Positions 32,548 through 43,715 of a stretch of DNA of 64,000 nt are shown here, one piece after another (the stretch's first letter is position 1; every line of letters starts with the position of its first letter). The notes under the pieces were generated by a model. It did no database searches and was not told the DNA's origin. It saw only the letters and a program-made list of their open reading frames with translations. A program made the translations under genes and the position numbers. Source of the stretch: Morganella psychrotolerans (GTDB taxonomy: Bacteria; Pseudomonadota; Gammaproteobacteria; Enterobacterales; Enterobacteriaceae); the NCBI RefSeq assembly GCF_001676055.1, contig NZ_LZEX01000042.1, positions 186,001-250,000 of the forward strand, written 5' to 3'.

Positions 32548-34017
32548 TTACGACTTCATTGCCTGCGCAAAAAACTCCTCACTGTATGCCTGTGAAAAAT
32601 GGAAGGATGCCATGCGTTCACCTATGCGGAAGAATTTTTCCACTGCCTCAGCATCAAGGATATTCAGTTTTTTGATTTTTGGTTCCAGCTCTGCCAGCGC
32701 AACCTGTGACAGATGCACAATCTTCGCGGTATCAAAGCCGTCTGACTGTCCGTGGCGCTTGCGAATCACGCCGTCGGCAATCACCGTATCCACATCATTG
32801 GCGTGCGTCATTTGTACCACACTGCCCACCGGGTGCATTGCCGGCGCAAACCCGTCTTTATGACGGATAATAATAATGTCGGCTTTTTTCCCCGCGGTCA
32901 GTGAACCGATTTCATCCTGTAACCCCAGAACTTCCGCCCCGCCGAGTGTTGCCCAGCGCAGCGCTTCACGCACGGTCGGCGTAATTTCAAACGGCATCGT
33001 ATCGCGCTGATGAACCTTGTCATTTGCCAGTGCGCGCTCAATTTGCAGTGCCATATTCATCTGTGTAAACAAATCGTCCGTTGTCACACCGACAAAATCA
33101 GTTCCCAGCGCAAACGGAATGCCAAACTCAACACACGGCTGATAAGGCAGGAACCCCATACCCATTTGTAACTCGCTGGATGGCGTGCTCGCCACATGAC
33201 CGCCGCTTTTGGCGATCAGTTTCCAGTCTTCTCCGGTCAGCCCGTTACTGTGCGCATGAATATGCCCGGGCAGTAATAAACCGTGGTCATCCAGTTCCCG
33301 CAATCCGCGCAATAATACGGATGTTTTGGCAGCCCCGGTGTGTGTCGCTGATTTCAGTCCGATGCCATCCGCCAGGCGGATTTGTGCCGCGAACTCCGCA
33401 AACGGAACCGTTCCGGGATCTGACAGCAGCATACCGGGTTCCAGACGATCTTGTCCGCTGAACAGTGTGTCTGAAATCTCACGGGCACAGGCGCGGCGTG
33501 CATCCATAGAGGCAAACCCGACGGGTTTAAAGTCATACACCTGCATGCCGTAGCCATATACGCCGCGAATACCACTGTCTTTCATCGCCTGAACCGCATT
33601 GGCGGCGTGTTCTGGTGAATTGACACAATCATTCACCTCGTAAACCGTTGTGGTTCCGGCATTCAGTGCGCTGACGTTTCCGTTCAGAACGGCGGCATAC
33701 ATATTGTCCGCAGTCATAAGAGCGCCAAATGTATGGAATGTATTGATAAGAAATGCCGGCAGAGATTCGTCAACAGAAACACCACGGAACAGCGCCATCC
33801 AGTTATGACGGTGCGCATCGACCATCCCCGGGGTAACAACAGCGCCTTGCGCATCAATAATATCAGCGTCGGTATGTGCATCAAACGCATGTATATCCGC
33901 ACTGACTGCGCTTATCCGGTTGCCTTCAATCAGCAGCGCCCCGTTCACAATATCGCCGGATGATTCATCCATCGTAATGAAGGTTCCGCCGCGAATAATT
34001 TTTTTATTATTTTCCAT
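32548..34017 (-). CDS. Metal-dependent amidohydrolase (Trz/Atz - cytosine deaminase group)
   Basis: COG0402-type hydrolase or deaminase. The start at 34017 (489 aa) follows AGAGAGA by 5 bp; the longer frame from 34101 would cross the palindrome and promoter. The metal site HxH is H69/H71 in GMVDAHRHNW. HIHAHSNG and FALGTDFVGVTTDD give the further metal ligands. Relatives deaminate or dechlorinate nucleobases and triazines, so a purine, pyrimidine or related heterocycle is likely; the substrate is unknown. It is monocistronic. Confidence 0.85.
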   Translation of the reverse strand: MENNKKIIRGGTFITMDESSGDIVNGALLIEGNRISAVSADIHAFDAHTDADIIDAQGAVVTPGMVDAHRHNWMALFRGVSVDESLPAFLINTFHTFGALMTADNMYAAVLNGNVSALNAGTTTVYEVNDCVNSPEHAANAVQAMKDSGIRGVYGYGMQVYDFKPVGFASMDARRACAREISDTLFSGQDRLEPGMLLSDPGTVPFAEFAAQIRLADGIGLKSATHTGAAKTSVLLRGLRELDDHGLLLPGHIHAHSNGLTGEDWKLIAKSGGHVASTPSSELQMGMGFLPYQPCVEFGIPFALGTDFVGVTTDDLFTQMNMALQIERALANDKVHQRDTMPFEITPTVREALRWATLGGAEVLGLQDEIGSLTAGKKADIIIIRHKDGFAPAMHPVGSVVQMTHANDVDTVIADGVIRKRHGQSDGFDTAKIVHLSQVALAELEPKIKKLNILDAEAVEKFFRIGERMASFHFSQAYSEEFFAQAMKS

Positions 34018-34042
34018 AATTGTCTCTCTGGTTGACACCAAG

Positions 34043-34062
34043 AATGTACTGACAAGTACATT
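34043..34062. promoter_or_regulatory. Perfect palindrome upstream of the amidohydrolase gene
   Basis: AATGTACT (34043-34050) and AGTACATT (34055-34062) flank GACA, 26 bp before the amidohydrolase start codon. On the minus strand it overlaps a possible -10 (TGTACT) 17 bp after TTGATT. It looks like an operator for a GntR- or TetR-type regulator. No regulator gene is adjacent. Confidence 0.55.
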
Positions 34063-34405
34063 ACAATCCGGTTGTAAAATCAACAAAGAAATTATCAGCA
34101 TAAAATTTATTTTTTATACCAAAATGAGAGTATTAGCGCTTTCTGTTTATGAAAAAAAAATGAAAATAATGCTTATTTTTCAGAAAAATAAACTTTTTTT
34201 ATTATGAACGAACGAAGACAGAAACAGAATAATCCGTGTTTTTTTAATATCACCGGGACACAAAAATTCAGCACTAAATATCAATAAATGAGAATTATTC
34301 CACCTTTAACATCACTGATTACGCTTTAAAACAAAGACAGAACTGCTGAAGACATAATATTTCTGTCAATATCAGTGCGCGTTATAAGTAAATTTAATTA
34401 ATTTA

Positions 34406-34432
34406 TAAAGTTTCCAATATGATTACCGATAA
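34406..34432 (+). promoter_or_regulatory. Sigma-28 (FliA) flagellar promoter
   Basis: TAAAGTTT (34406-34413), 11 bp, then ACCGATAA (34425-34432) match the FliA consensus TAAAGTTT-N11-GCCGATAA at all but one base. It lies 30 bp upstream of the chemoreceptor start and places this gene in the motility regulon. Confidence 0.9.
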
Positions 34433-34462
34433 TAAGTCATTTAACGAGTACCCGGAGGAACG

Positions 34463-36028
34463 ATGCTTTTGCACAGCATTAAGATCAGTACGAAACTCTT
34501 TGTGGCTTTTGGTTTTTCAATATTGCTGATGATTATCAGCGCCACTCTCTCAATCATCAGCCTGAATAAGGCAGATAATGGCATCAGTGATATTCTTGAA
34601 AATGACTATCCGGTGACCGTAAAAGCGAACTTATTGATTGATTATTTTCATGATTTTGTGGGAATTCAGCAGCTCAGACTACTGGACGACAAGAACCCGC
34701 AGATCCGGCAGATGGCAGCCGGTGCATCTGAAACCAGTAAAAAAATCACCCTGATACTTGATGAACTGGGTGAGCAACTCAAAGATGAAACCTCTCAGAG
34801 CATCCTTAAAGAGATCCGTTCCGTTCGCCAGCAATACCTCAGTTCGCAGCGCCGGATGACACAATATATGCAAAATGATGATAGTCAGGCGGCTATCAAT
34901 GAAATGCTCAATACCACTGCGGGGATCCAGCAGGCATACCGCGAGAATGTAATGCAGCTGATTGCACTACAGGATAACCATATGAAAAGTGCGGGAAGCC
35001 AGCTGGAAAGTAATTTTAAAACCAACCGCGCTCTGCTGCTCACACTGACTGCCATCAGTATTATTATCAGTGTCGTACTCGCCAGAATTATTGTCCGTAC
35101 CATTACCGGTCCGCTTGATGAAGCCGTTCGCTTTGCCAGGGCAATTGCAAAGGGTGATCTGACACAGCATATAAACACCACGCATAAAGATGAAACCGGC
35201 GTGCTGCTACTGGCGCTGTCTGAAATGCAGTCACATCTTCAGGACATTGTCCGTGAAGTGAAAAACGGCTCTGAAAGTTTGTCTGCCACCGCAGAGCAGA
35301 TTATGGCCGGTAACCAGAATCTGGCAGCGCGCACAGAAGAACAGGCGGGCTCGGTGGAAGAAACTGCGGCCTCAATGGAGCAAATAACCGCAACCGTCAA
35401 AAACACCGCCGCCAATACACAGAAAGCAACAGCGCTGTCGGCAAATACCGCCGGAGTGGTAAAACACAATGGCGAAATGATGCAGCAGATGACAGAAAAA
35501 ATCCGCACTATCAATGCCACTGCCACCAAAATGTCTGACATCATCAATCTGATTGATTCCATTGCCTTCCAGACCAATATTCTGGCACTGAATGCCGCCG
35601 TCGAAGCTGCCCGCGCCGGTGAGCACGGACGCGGTTTTGCCGTTGTAGCCGGTGAAGTGCGTCTGTTGGCACAGCGCAGTGCAGATTCAGCCAGTGAGAT
35701 CCGTTCATTGATTGAAAATTCAGCCGGACAAACACAGGAAGGGCTGAAACTGGTGGAGGATGCCGCTGAATCATTACGCGGGATCGTCACTAATGTCAGT
35801 CAGATGGATGCATTACTGCATGAGATAGGGCACGCCAGCCACGAGCAGACCGACGGAATAACGCAGATAAACAGTGCTATCGGACTGATTGATTCAGCAA
35901 CGCAGCAGAATGCGACGCTGGTTGAACAATCCGTTGCAGCAGCTTCCGCACTCAACGATCAGGCCGGTACACTCAATGAAATGGTTGGTGTGTTCCGGAT
36001 AGGAACAACACAGAAGACAAGCGCTTAA
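34463..36028 (+). CDS. Methyl-accepting chemotaxis protein
   Basis: Transmembrane chemoreceptor (521 aa). TM1 is at about 11-33, a periplasmic four-helix sensor runs to about 188, TM2 at about 190-210 is followed by a HAMP domain ([21 protein letters not shown]), then the cytoplasmic hairpin. The hairpin tip reads [20 protein letters not shown] and adaptation sites lie in [19 protein letters not shown]. The C-terminus TQKTSA lacks the NWETF-type CheR tether, so it is a low-abundance type receptor. The ligand is unknown. It is preceded by a FliA promoter and AGGAGG. Confidence 0.95.
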   Translation: MLLHSIKISTKLFVAFGFSILLMIISATLSIISLNKADNGISDILENDYPVTVKANLLIDYFHDFVGIQQLRLLDDKNPQIRQMAAGASETSKKITLILDELGEQLKDETSQSILKEIRSVRQQYLSSQRRMTQYMQNDDSQAAINEMLNTTAGIQQAYRENVMQLIALQDNHMKSAGSQLESNFKTNRALLLTLTAISIIISVVLARIIVRTITGPLDEAVRFARAIAKGDLTQHINTTHKDETGVLLLALSEMQSHLQDIVREVKNGSESLSATAEQIMAGNQNLAARTEEQAGSVEETAASMEQITATVKNTAANTQKATALSANTAGVVKHNGEMMQQMTEKIRTINATATKMSDIINLIDSIAFQTNILALNAAVEAARAGEHGRGFAVVAGEVRLLAQRSADSASEIRSLIENSAGQTQEGLKLVEDAAESLRGIVTNVSQMDALLHEIGHASHEQTDGITQINSAIGLIDSATQQNATLVEQSVAAASALNDQAGTLNEMVGVFRIGTTQKTSA

Positions 36029-36053
36029 CTATCATATAATAAATGCATAATAC

Positions 36054-36087
36054 TACTGATAACGGACAAATCTGTCCGTTATCAGTA
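36054..36087. terminator. Long hairpin between the convergent MCP and dcuB genes
   Basis: A perfect 15-bp stem (TACTGATAACGGACA with TGTCCGTTATCAGTA) has a 4-nt loop AATC. T tracts are weak, but its location between convergent genes suits a shared transcription or mRNA end. Confidence 0.65.
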
Positions 36088-36102
36088 AGTTATAAATCAA
36101 AA

Positions 36103-37443
36103 TCACAAGAATCCGTACATTGCGGCAAAAACCCAGCCAAAGACACAGGAAACACCCACGCCAATCAAGCCCGGGAAAATAAAGCTGTGGTTAATCACAA
36201 ACCGCCCTATTTTTGTGGTACCGGAGCGGTCAAACTGGATAGCGGCGAGATCACTCGGGTAAGTCGGCAGAATATAGTAACCGTAACAGGCCGGGGCTGA
36301 TGCCACGATATATGCCGGATTCACACCAATCGCCAGCGCGACAGGGACAATTGCCGCCAGTGCCGCGGCCTGGGAGTTTACAAACTTTGATACCAGCAAC
36401 AACACAATCGCGTATGCCCACGGGTATTCAGTGACCAGAGAACCTAATACTGTTTTTATCTGATCCAGATGCGCGCCGAACATAGTTTCAGCCATCCACG
36501 CAATACCGTAGACCGCCACAATCGCAATCATCCCTGAGCGGAATACTTCATTTTTTGAAATAGACGCAGGTTTGGTTTTGGTGAAAATAATAATCAGCGC
36601 ACCGGCAAACAGCATAAAGATTTGAATAACCAGTACCATCGAGAGCGGTTTTCCGTCAAATACAGGTCGTAATTCAGGAAATGCACCCATCAGCGCCACT
36701 GCCGCAATAGAGGATAAAAAGATCCACATCGCTAACCAGTTGCTGCGGGGTAATTTTTTATCCAGCAGGGTAACGGTATCGCCGTACACATATTCTTTAT
36801 TTTCAGGCTTGGAAATAAATTCCTGAAACTCCGGGTCTTTATCTAAGTCCTTACCACGGAACCAGCTGAATATCCCGATACATAATATTCCGATCAGTGT
36901 CGACGGAATAGTAATCGCCAGTAAATCAACAAACCCGAGATGTTTTCCGTTTAATGTCACATCCCCCAGCATCGCCACTAATGACACCACCGCGACAGAC
37001 ACCGGGCTTGCGATTATTCCCATCTGGGAACCTATCGTACTGGCCGCCATCGGTCTTTCCGGACGGATATTATTTTTAATCGCCACATCATAAATAATCG
37101 GCAAAATGGTATATACGACATGCCCTGTACCGCACAAAATGGTCAGCAGGCAGGTAACAAAGGGTGCCACAATTGAGACATACTTAGGGTTACGTCTGAG
37201 CAGCCGTTCAGCAATCTGGAGCATCACATCCAGCCCGCCGGACGCCTGTAATGTCGCGGAAGCTGCAACAACCGCAATAATTACCAGCATAACATCCACC
37301 GGGGGTTTTCCCGGTTTGAGATGGAAAACAAAGACCAGGATAACCAAACCAATCCCGCCTAATAACCCAAGCGCGATCCCCCCTTTTCGTGCACCGTAAA
37401 ACAGACAGATCAACACCACGATAAGCTGGATAACAAAATCCAT
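36103..37443 (-). CDS. dcuB: DcuB, anaerobic C4-dicarboxylate transporter
   Basis: Inner-membrane fumarate/succinate antiporter used in anaerobic fumarate respiration. The 446 residues are highly hydrophobic with the family stretches [40 protein letters not shown] and [43 protein letters not shown] is near the C-terminus. The length is normal. A short ERIC-like element lies 16 bp upstream of the start, within the probable leader. No dcuSR sensor pair is adjacent. Confidence 0.95.
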   Translation of the reverse strand: MDFVIQLIVVLICLFYGARKGGIALGLLGGIGLVILVFVFHLKPGKPPVDVMLVIIAVVAASATLQASGGLDVMLQIAERLLRRNPKYVSIVAPFVTCLLTILCGTGHVVYTILPIIYDVAIKNNIRPERPMAASTIGSQMGIIASPVSVAVVSLVAMLGDVTLNGKHLGFVDLLAITIPSTLIGILCIGIFSWFRGKDLDKDPEFQEFISKPENKEYVYGDTVTLLDKKLPRSNWLAMWIFLSSIAAVALMGAFPELRPVFDGKPLSMVLVIQIFMLFAGALIIIFTKTKPASISKNEVFRSGMIAIVAVYGIAWMAETMFGAHLDQIKTVLGSLVTEYPWAYAIVLLLVSKFVNSQAAALAAIVPVALAIGVNPAYIVASAPACYGYYILPTYPSDLAAIQFDRSGTTKIGRFVINHSFIFPGLIGVGVSCVFGWVFAAMYGFL

Positions 37444-37458
37444 AACTAACTCCTTTTA

Positions 37459-37513
37459 GACCCTTATTCATTCAAACTACAAGCCCGCCTGCGATCTGAA
37501 TGACGTCGGGTAC
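37459..37513. repeat. Short ERIC-like element upstream of dcuB
   Basis: Starts ACCCTTATTCATTCAAACTA and ends CTGAATGACGTCGGGTAC, with the central part of the ERIC unit missing. It ends 16 bp before the dcuB start codon. Confidence 0.75.
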
Positions 37514-37667
37514 AGACATTTAAAAATCCGTTGGTCTGACACTCATGGATTTACTATAGGGCGCACTAAATGACTATTTTTTGATATAAACGATGTTATC
37601 TGACGGAAAACATAACAGTTTTCTCATAACAGTGAGGAAGGTAAAAGAATCAGCAAAATAAATGTAT

Positions 37668-38351
37668 TTATGATGCGGATATAAAGCGATAACCTATACC
37701 GGTTTCAGTAAGAAAATGCAGAGGACGGGCCGGATCAGTTTCCAGCTTCTGACGCAGATGGCCCATATAAATACGCAGATAATGCGCATGTTCAACGGAA
37801 TTCGGGCCCCACACTTCATTGAGCAGAAAACGCTGGGTCAGCACTTTGCCGCTGTGGCTGATAAGAATGGTCAGCAGGCGGAATTCAATCGGGGTCAGAT
37901 GCACTTCTTCCCCGGATTTGCTGATTTGACGTCCGGCAATATCCACGCGGATATCCCCGAATTCATAAATTGGATCATTTTTTTCACTGCCCTGATAACG
38001 GCGCATCAGAACACGCAAACGCGCCTGTAACTCACCGACACCAAAGGGTTTGGTCATATAGTCATCGGCCCCGGCATCGAGAGCGGCTATCTTATCATGC
38101 TCATCGTCGCGGGCAGAAAGGATCAGCAGAGGAACCGTACTCCACTGGCGAAATTGTTGTATAAAATGAATGCCGTCACCATCCGGTAAGCCCAGGTCGA
38201 GGATCACCAAATCCGGTTTACGGGTCGCCGCTTCCACCAGCCCGCGGGCCAAATTTTCAGCTTCAAAAACGCGCAGAGAATCCCCTTCCAGCGCAGTACG
38301 CAGCAGGCGGCGGATCCCTTTTTCATCTTCAACAATTAAAACGGTGATCAC
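37668..38351 (-). CDS. kdpE: KdpE, response regulator of the kdp operon
   Basis: OmpR-type regulator (227 aa) that activates kdpFABC at low K+ or high osmolarity. The receiver domain has the phosphorylated D52 in LVILDLGLPDGDG, and the winged-helix output domain includes EVHLTPIEFRLLTILISHSGKVLT. Its start overlaps the kdpD stop by 4 bp. It is last in the kdpFABCDE run. Confidence 0.97.
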   Translation of the reverse strand: MITVLIVEDEKGIRRLLRTALEGDSLRVFEAENLARGLVEAATRKPDLVILDLGLPDGDGIHFIQQFRQWSTVPLLILSARDDEHDKIAALDAGADDYMTKPFGVGELQARLRVLMRRYQGSEKNDPIYEFGDIRVDIAGRQISKSGEEVHLTPIEFRLLTILISHSGKVLTQRFLLNEVWGPNSVEHAHYLRIYMGHLRQKLETDPARPLHFLTETGIGYRFISAS

Positions 38352-41035
38352 AATGGGTTATCAGCCTCATCAATAATTGGCGGGTCTTTACAGGGTAAAC
38401 GTATATGGAAACTTGCGCCACCCCCCTCCCGGTTTCCGGCGCAAATAGTGCCGCCGTGAACATCAACAATCGCCTGACAAATCGCCAGTCCGAGGCCAAC
38501 TCCCGGGATAGCCGACTCTTTCTGTCCGCGGGAAAATTTATCAAAAATCCGTGCTTCCTGCCCCGCCGGAATGCCGGGACCGTTATCCCACACTTCTATA
38601 TCGATGCTGTTTTCCGACACACGGGAGCGAATGCCGATCTGCGCCTGAATACCGGCGTATTTAATAGCATTTTCCAGCAGATTAATTAAAACGCGCTCAA
38701 ACAGCGGACCATCCGCACAGATAAGCTGCATCGGATCATTGAGATCTATTTCAATCTCATCTGTATTAAATCGTGGTTTGAGCATCATCAGTGCGCTGCC
38801 GATCACCTCTTCCAGCGGCAGCCACTCTTTATTAAGATTAAAACCTCCTGACTGGATCCGTGCCATATCCAGCAGATTATTCACCAGCCGCGTGGTGCTG
38901 AGAATATGCTGGCGGATCTCCATCGCCTGTGAGGCATATTTCGATCCTTCGCTGGTCAGATCAAGTGTCAGAATTTCCGCCTGACCAAACAGAACGGTCA
39001 GCGGTGTCCGTAAATCATGGGACAGCGCCGCCAGCAACGAGTTACGTATCTGCTCCCGCTCACTGAACAGACGTGCCTGTTCTTCACTTTCCGTCAGAGA
39101 CTGCCGTTCCAGGGCACCAGCCGCCAGCAGGATCAGCGTCTCCAGCAGCCTTTGTTGTTCAGGGATCTGCAACTGACGGCGGTTATACGGCTCAACAATG
39201 ATAACCCCGAGCACTTTCTCTGTCGTGCTGAGCGGCAGGATCTGATACGGCACTCCGGGCAGTGTACCGGTGCCGCATCCGGCGGGCTGTCCTTTGTCAT
39301 AACTCCAGCGGGTGATCGCTTCATCCCAGGCAATAGCGCCCGGTCTTACCCCGGCGGGGGTCAGATTCCCCTGTGCATCCGGCAGCAGAATTTCACAGCG
39401 GGCGTGGAAGCTGTGGCTGATAAAGTGACAGCTGACAGCGGCGATTTCATCACGCTCACGTGCTGTTGCCAGCGCTTTTGACATCTCATACAGATGATAG
39501 GTGCGCTGCTCGCGGTAACGCGCCACCCTCGCCTGGTAGCGTACACCTGCCGTCAGGCTGCCGATCACCAGCCCGACTGTCATCATGACGGCAAAGGTGA
39601 GCAGATACTGCATATCAGACACTGCCAGAGTGCCCTTCGGGTTGATCAGGAATAAATCAAAACTGACCACATTAATCACAGTGGCAAATACTGATGGCCA
39701 GCGCCCGTAAAAACGCGCCACAACCACCACACCCAGGATATAAAGCATCACCAGATTGGCGTTATCAAACGCCATCAGCCAGTGATGTGCCAGCAGTGTG
39801 GTGACGGCACAAATCAGTGCTGCAGCAATACAGCCCTGTAAATCGGTTTTATGTTTATCCAGAAACGGACGGTTATCACTGTATTTACTCTGATTGTCCG
39901 GCTGTCTGTCCTGCGGGGCTATCATAACCACATCAAGATCAGCGGCCAGGCGGCTGAGTTGATCCTGTAGTTTATCCTGCTGCCACCAGTGTTTGCGGAT
40001 GTACCGCCCGATCATGACTTTGCCGAGATTATTTTCCCGTGCATAGCGGATCACCGCCCGGCTCTCATCCGGTTCAGCCAGTGTCGCTGTCGTTGCCCCC
40101 AGTTGCTGAGCCAGTGACAGGGCATTGAGGATCCCGCGCCGTTGCTGTGCGGGCAGTTTATGGCGGGCAGAGGTTTCGACAAAAATGGCGTGCCAGTCAC
40201 TGCCCAGTTTAGCCGCCAGCCGTGCGGCGGCGCGGATCAATTTTTCATTGGCACCCGCCGGGCGCAGACAGACTAAAATCGCATCGCGGGTATGCCAGAC
40301 TTTTTCCTGCCCCTGGCGCTCGCGCCAGGCCTGCATCTGCTCATCAACGCGATCCGTTGTCCGGCGCAATGCCAGCTCACGCAGGGCGATCAGGTTGCCT
40401 TTGCGGAAAAAGTGCTCGATAGCCCGCTCCGCCTGCGCGGGAAGATAGACTTTCCCTTCCCGCAGACGGGTGAGAAGATCGTCAGGGGTCAAATCCACCA
40501 GAACGATTTCATCAGCGCCATCAAAAACCGGATCCGGCACCGTTTCACGGACAATAACCCCGGTGACGCCGCCGACAATATCATTGAGACTTTCCAGATG
40601 CTGCACATTGATCGTGGTGAGTACATCAATCCCGGCATTGAGCAGCTCTTCCACATCCTGCCAGCGTTTCGGGTGCCGGGAGCCCGGAATGTTTGTGTGT
40701 GCCAGCTCATCCATTAAGATCACCGCCGGATGCAGAGCAAGGGCGCGATCCAGATCAAACCCGCTGACCTGCCGCCCGCGGTACTGATATTTTTTCAGCG
40801 GCAGCAGCCGCAACCCCGCCAGCAGTGCGGCTGTTTCCTGCCGCCCGTGGGTTTCAACCACACCGGCGAGCACATCAACACCTTGTTCATGCAGCCGCTG
40901 CGCCTCCTGCAACATGGCATAAGTTTTCCCTACCCCCGCGCAGGCACCGAAGAAAATCTTCAGCTTCCCGCGCGGACGCTCTGTCACCTGAGCCAATAAC
41001 TGATCAGGATCGGGACGCAGTGGCTCGTCATGCAT
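38348..41035 (-). CDS. kdpD: KdpD, K+/turgor sensor histidine kinase
   Basis: Large (895 aa) sensor kinase. The N-terminal KdpD domain has a Walker A GACAGVGKT (30-38) and the second family block MDELAHTNIPGSRHPKRWQD. A universal-stress-like domain (to about 375), four membrane segments (about 400-500) and a GAF-like part follow. The kinase core has H672 in ALSHDLRTPLT and ATP boxes NLLENAIKYA, DNGPGIP and GVGLGLAI. In E. coli, PtsN stimulates KdpD; ptsN is in this window. Confidence 0.97.
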   Translation of the reverse strand: MHDEPLRPDPDQLLAQVTERPRGKLKIFFGACAGVGKTYAMLQEAQRLHEQGVDVLAGVVETHGRQETAALLAGLRLLPLKKYQYRGRQVSGFDLDRALALHPAVILMDELAHTNIPGSRHPKRWQDVEELLNAGIDVLTTINVQHLESLNDIVGGVTGVIVRETVPDPVFDGADEIVLVDLTPDDLLTRLREGKVYLPAQAERAIEHFFRKGNLIALRELALRRTTDRVDEQMQAWRERQGQEKVWHTRDAILVCLRPAGANEKLIRAAARLAAKLGSDWHAIFVETSARHKLPAQQRRGILNALSLAQQLGATTATLAEPDESRAVIRYARENNLGKVMIGRYIRKHWWQQDKLQDQLSRLAADLDVVMIAPQDRQPDNQSKYSDNRPFLDKHKTDLQGCIAAALICAVTTLLAHHWLMAFDNANLVMLYILGVVVVARFYGRWPSVFATVINVVSFDLFLINPKGTLAVSDMQYLLTFAVMMTVGLVIGSLTAGVRYQARVARYREQRTYHLYEMSKALATARERDEIAAVSCHFISHSFHARCEILLPDAQGNLTPAGVRPGAIAWDEAITRWSYDKGQPAGCGTGTLPGVPYQILPLSTTEKVLGVIIVEPYNRRQLQIPEQQRLLETLILLAAGALERQSLTESEEQARLFSEREQIRNSLLAALSHDLRTPLTVLFGQAEILTLDLTSEGSKYASQAMEIRQHILSTTRLVNNLLDMARIQSGGFNLNKEWLPLEEVIGSALMMLKPRFNTDEIEIDLNDPMQLICADGPLFERVLINLLENAIKYAGIQAQIGIRSRVSENSIDIEVWDNGPGIPAGQEARIFDKFSRGQKESAIPGVGLGLAICQAIVDVHGGTICAGNREGGGASFHIRLPCKDPPIIDEADNPL

Positions 41036-41050
41036 AAAGATGTCCTTCTG

Positions 41051-41641
41051 TTAATTCAGGCGCGCACGCGCTGCGGTGTGTGCATCCAATGCCAGGTTCA
41101 GTTCCAGCACATTCACAACCGGTTCGCCGGTGAATGCAGGAACCGGTGTGGTGATATTTTCACTGATCAATTCGTTGACCTCCGGCACACTCATTGCGCG
41201 CGCACCGGCAACACGCGGAGCCTGCCAGTATGCTGCCTGCGGCGAAATATCCGGATCCAGTCCGCTGGCAGAGGCCGTAACCAGATCAACAGGAACGGTA
41301 CGGGAAGCATCCGGGTTTTCTGCCCGTAATGCCTCTGCCCGCTGTGCCACGCGCTGTAACAGTACCGGATTACCGGTGCTCAGATTACTGCCGCCGGAAC
41401 TTTCGGCGTTATAAGGTGTGCCCGCCGTTTCTGACGGACGCCCGTGAAAATAACCGGGCTGTGTAAATTGCTGACCAATCAGCGCCGAGCCCTTTACTTC
41501 ACCATTGACCTCAATCAGAGAGCCGTTTGCCTGGCGGGCAAACCACCACTCACCCAGCGTCGTGGTTAACAGCGGATAAAATACCCCGGTAACCAGCGCC
41601 AGAACCAGAAAAATAACGATTGCAGGACGTATCTGACTCAT
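41051..41641 (-). CDS. kdpC: KdpC, chaperone subunit of the K+ ATPase
   Basis: KdpC (196 aa) has one N-terminal membrane segment (about 7-28, [19 protein letters not shown]) and a periplasmic domain that helps K+ binding by KdpA. Family blocks [33 protein letters not shown] and [19 protein letters not shown] are present. It lies 9 bp after kdpB and 15 bp before kdpD. Confidence 0.97.
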   Translation of the reverse strand: MSQIRPAIVIFLVLALVTGVFYPLLTTTLGEWWFARQANGSLIEVNGEVKGSALIGQQFTQPGYFHGRPSETAGTPYNAESSGGSNLSTGNPVLLQRVAQRAEALRAENPDASRTVPVDLVTASASGLDPDISPQAAYWQAPRVAGARAMSVPEVNELISENITTPVPAFTGEPVVNVLELNLALDAHTAARARLN

Positions 41642-41650
41642 TGCATATCC

Positions 41651-43699
41651 TTATACTAACCCTGTCAGGGTCAGTAACATATCAATCAATTTAATGCCGA
41701 TAAATGGCACGATTAACCCGCCCGTTCCATAGATCCACAGATTGCGGCGCAGCATTGCCGCCGCACTCAGGGCGTGATACGGCACACCTTTCAGTGCCAG
41801 CGGGATCAGGCCGATAATAATCAGGGCGTTGAAGATAACTGCGCTTAATATTGCTGAATCCGGTGAATGCAGCCGCATAATATTGAGCGCATCCAGCTGC
41901 GGATAGGTCACCGCAAATGCTGCCGGGATAATGGCAAAATACTTGGCGATATCATTGGCAATACTGAATGTTGTCAGCGACCCGCGCGTCATCAGCATCT
42001 GCTTACCAATGTGAACCACTTCGATCAGTTTGGTCGGATTGGAGTCCAGATCCACCATGTTGCCGGCTTCTTTTGCAGCCTGTGTGCCCGAGTTCATGGC
42101 AACTGCCACATCGGCCTGCGCCAGTGCCGGGGCATCATTGGTACCGTCCCCGGTCATTGCCACCAGGCGCCCTTCTTTCTGATACTGGCGGATCAATGCC
42201 AGTTTGGCTTCCGGCGTGGCCTGCGCCAGAAAATCATCCACACCCGCTTCTGCCGCAATCGCCGCCGCCGTCAGCCGGTTGTCACCGGTGATCATCACGG
42301 TTTTGATCCCCATCTGGCGCAATTGTGCAAAGCGTTCGCGGATCCCGCCTTTAACGATATCTTTCAGTGCGATAACGCCCAGCACGCGGTGCTCTTCAGC
42401 CACCACCAGCGGCGTGCCGCCCTGGCGTGCAACCTCTTCCACCAGTTTATCGACCTGCGCCGGGAATTGGCCGTGATTGACCTCAATATAGCGGCGGATA
42501 GCATCTACAGAGCCTTTGCGGATAGTCCGTCCGTCCACATTGATCCCGCTCATGCGCGTTTGTGCGGTAAACGGAATAAAGGTGGCTTTCAGACCGGCAA
42601 GATCACGCGCCCGCATATTAAAACGCTGCTTTGCCAGTACCACAATACTGCGCCCTTCCGGGGTTTCATCTGCCAGTGATGCCAGTTGCGCCGCATCCGC
42701 CAGTGTGCGTTCATCCACGCCCGGGGCTGCCAGAAAATCGGATGCCTGACGGTTTCCCAGGGTAATAGTCCCGGTTTTATCCAGCAGCAGCACATCCACA
42801 TCCCCTGCCGCTTCCACGGCACGCCCGCTGGTGGCAATGACATTCGCGGCCAGCATCCGGCTCATCCCCGCCACACCAATGGCAGACAACAGGCCGCTGA
42901 TAGTGGTCGGGATCAGACACACCAACAGCGCAATCATCACGGTGAGGCTGACTGCATGACCGGCGAACTCTGTAAACGGCCACAGTGTTGCCACCGCCAG
43001 CAAGAAAACAATACTCAGTGCCGACAACAAGATAGTCAGGGCGATTTCATTCGGCGTTTTACTGCGCTTCGCGCCTTCCACCATGCTTATCATGCGATCC
43101 AGAAAACTGTCTCCCGGGTTTGCGCTGCACTCAATGATAAGCCAGTCCGATAAGATCCGCGTACCGCCGGTGACAGAGGAAAAATCCCCGCCGGACTCGC
43201 GGATCACCGGCGCAGATTCGCCGGTGATCGCACTCTCATCCACGGATGCACCGCCCTCCAGTACTGTCGCGTCACACGGGATCAGATCCCCGGCTTCCAC
43301 CAGCACCAGATCCCCTTTGCGTAAGGTATCTGCCGCGACAGTTTCATATTCGCTGTCACGCTCAGCGGAACGCAGACGCCGTGCCCGGCTGGTTTTTTTC
43401 ATGCCTTTCAGGCTGTCCGCCTGCGCTCTGCTGCGCCCTTCCGCCAGCGCTTCTGCAAAATTAGCAAACAATACGGTAAACCATAACCACAGGGCGATAG
43501 TCAGTGTGAATGCCCCGTTGCCGCGCAAAAGCCCGGTCATCATACCGGCGGCCAGCAGTGTGGTTAACAGACTGCCGCACCAGACAATAAACATCACCGG
43601 ATTCTGCCACTGCACCACCGGGGACAACTTTCTGAATGTCTCCGGCAATGCCTGTTTTACCAGCTTTGGTTCAAATAAACGCTGTGTCTGACGACTCAT
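41651..43699 (-). CDS. kdpB: KdpB, P-type ATPase subunit
   Basis: Catalytic subunit of the KdpFABC pump (682 aa). The phosphorylated aspartate is D307 in [16 protein letters not shown] ([15 protein letters not shown]), the nucleotide domain ([20 protein letters not shown]) and the hinge [20 protein letters not shown] are all present. It follows kdpA by 16 bp. Complete length. Confidence 0.98.
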   Translation of the reverse strand: MSRQTQRLFEPKLVKQALPETFRKLSPVVQWQNPVMFIVWCGSLLTTLLAAGMMTGLLRGNGAFTLTIALWLWFTVLFANFAEALAEGRSRAQADSLKGMKKTSRARRLRSAERDSEYETVAADTLRKGDLVLVEAGDLIPCDATVLEGGASVDESAITGESAPVIRESGGDFSSVTGGTRILSDWLIIECSANPGDSFLDRMISMVEGAKRSKTPNEIALTILLSALSIVFLLAVATLWPFTEFAGHAVSLTVMIALLVCLIPTTISGLLSAIGVAGMSRMLAANVIATSGRAVEAAGDVDVLLLDKTGTITLGNRQASDFLAAPGVDERTLADAAQLASLADETPEGRSIVVLAKQRFNMRARDLAGLKATFIPFTAQTRMSGINVDGRTIRKGSVDAIRRYIEVNHGQFPAQVDKLVEEVARQGGTPLVVAEEHRVLGVIALKDIVKGGIRERFAQLRQMGIKTVMITGDNRLTAAAIAAEAGVDDFLAQATPEAKLALIRQYQKEGRLVAMTGDGTNDAPALAQADVAVAMNSGTQAAKEAGNMVDLDSNPTKLIEVVHIGKQMLMTRGSLTTFSIANDIAKYFAIIPAAFAVTYPQLDALNIMRLHSPDSAILSAVIFNALIIIGLIPLALKGVPYHALSAAAMLRRNLWIYGTGGLIVPFIGIKLIDMLLTLTGLV

Positions 43700-43715
43700 T
43701 GTCTTCTCCCGTCAA

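Noticed and set aside
37581-37594. FNR-like site TTGATATAAACGAT upstream of dcuB
   Set aside because: Only one half-site fits the TTGAT-N4-ATCAA pattern. Regulation by FNR is expected for dcuB, but this match does not show it.
41867-42679. 270-codon plus-strand open frame inside kdpB
   Set aside because: Antisense shadow of a highly conserved ATPase gene.
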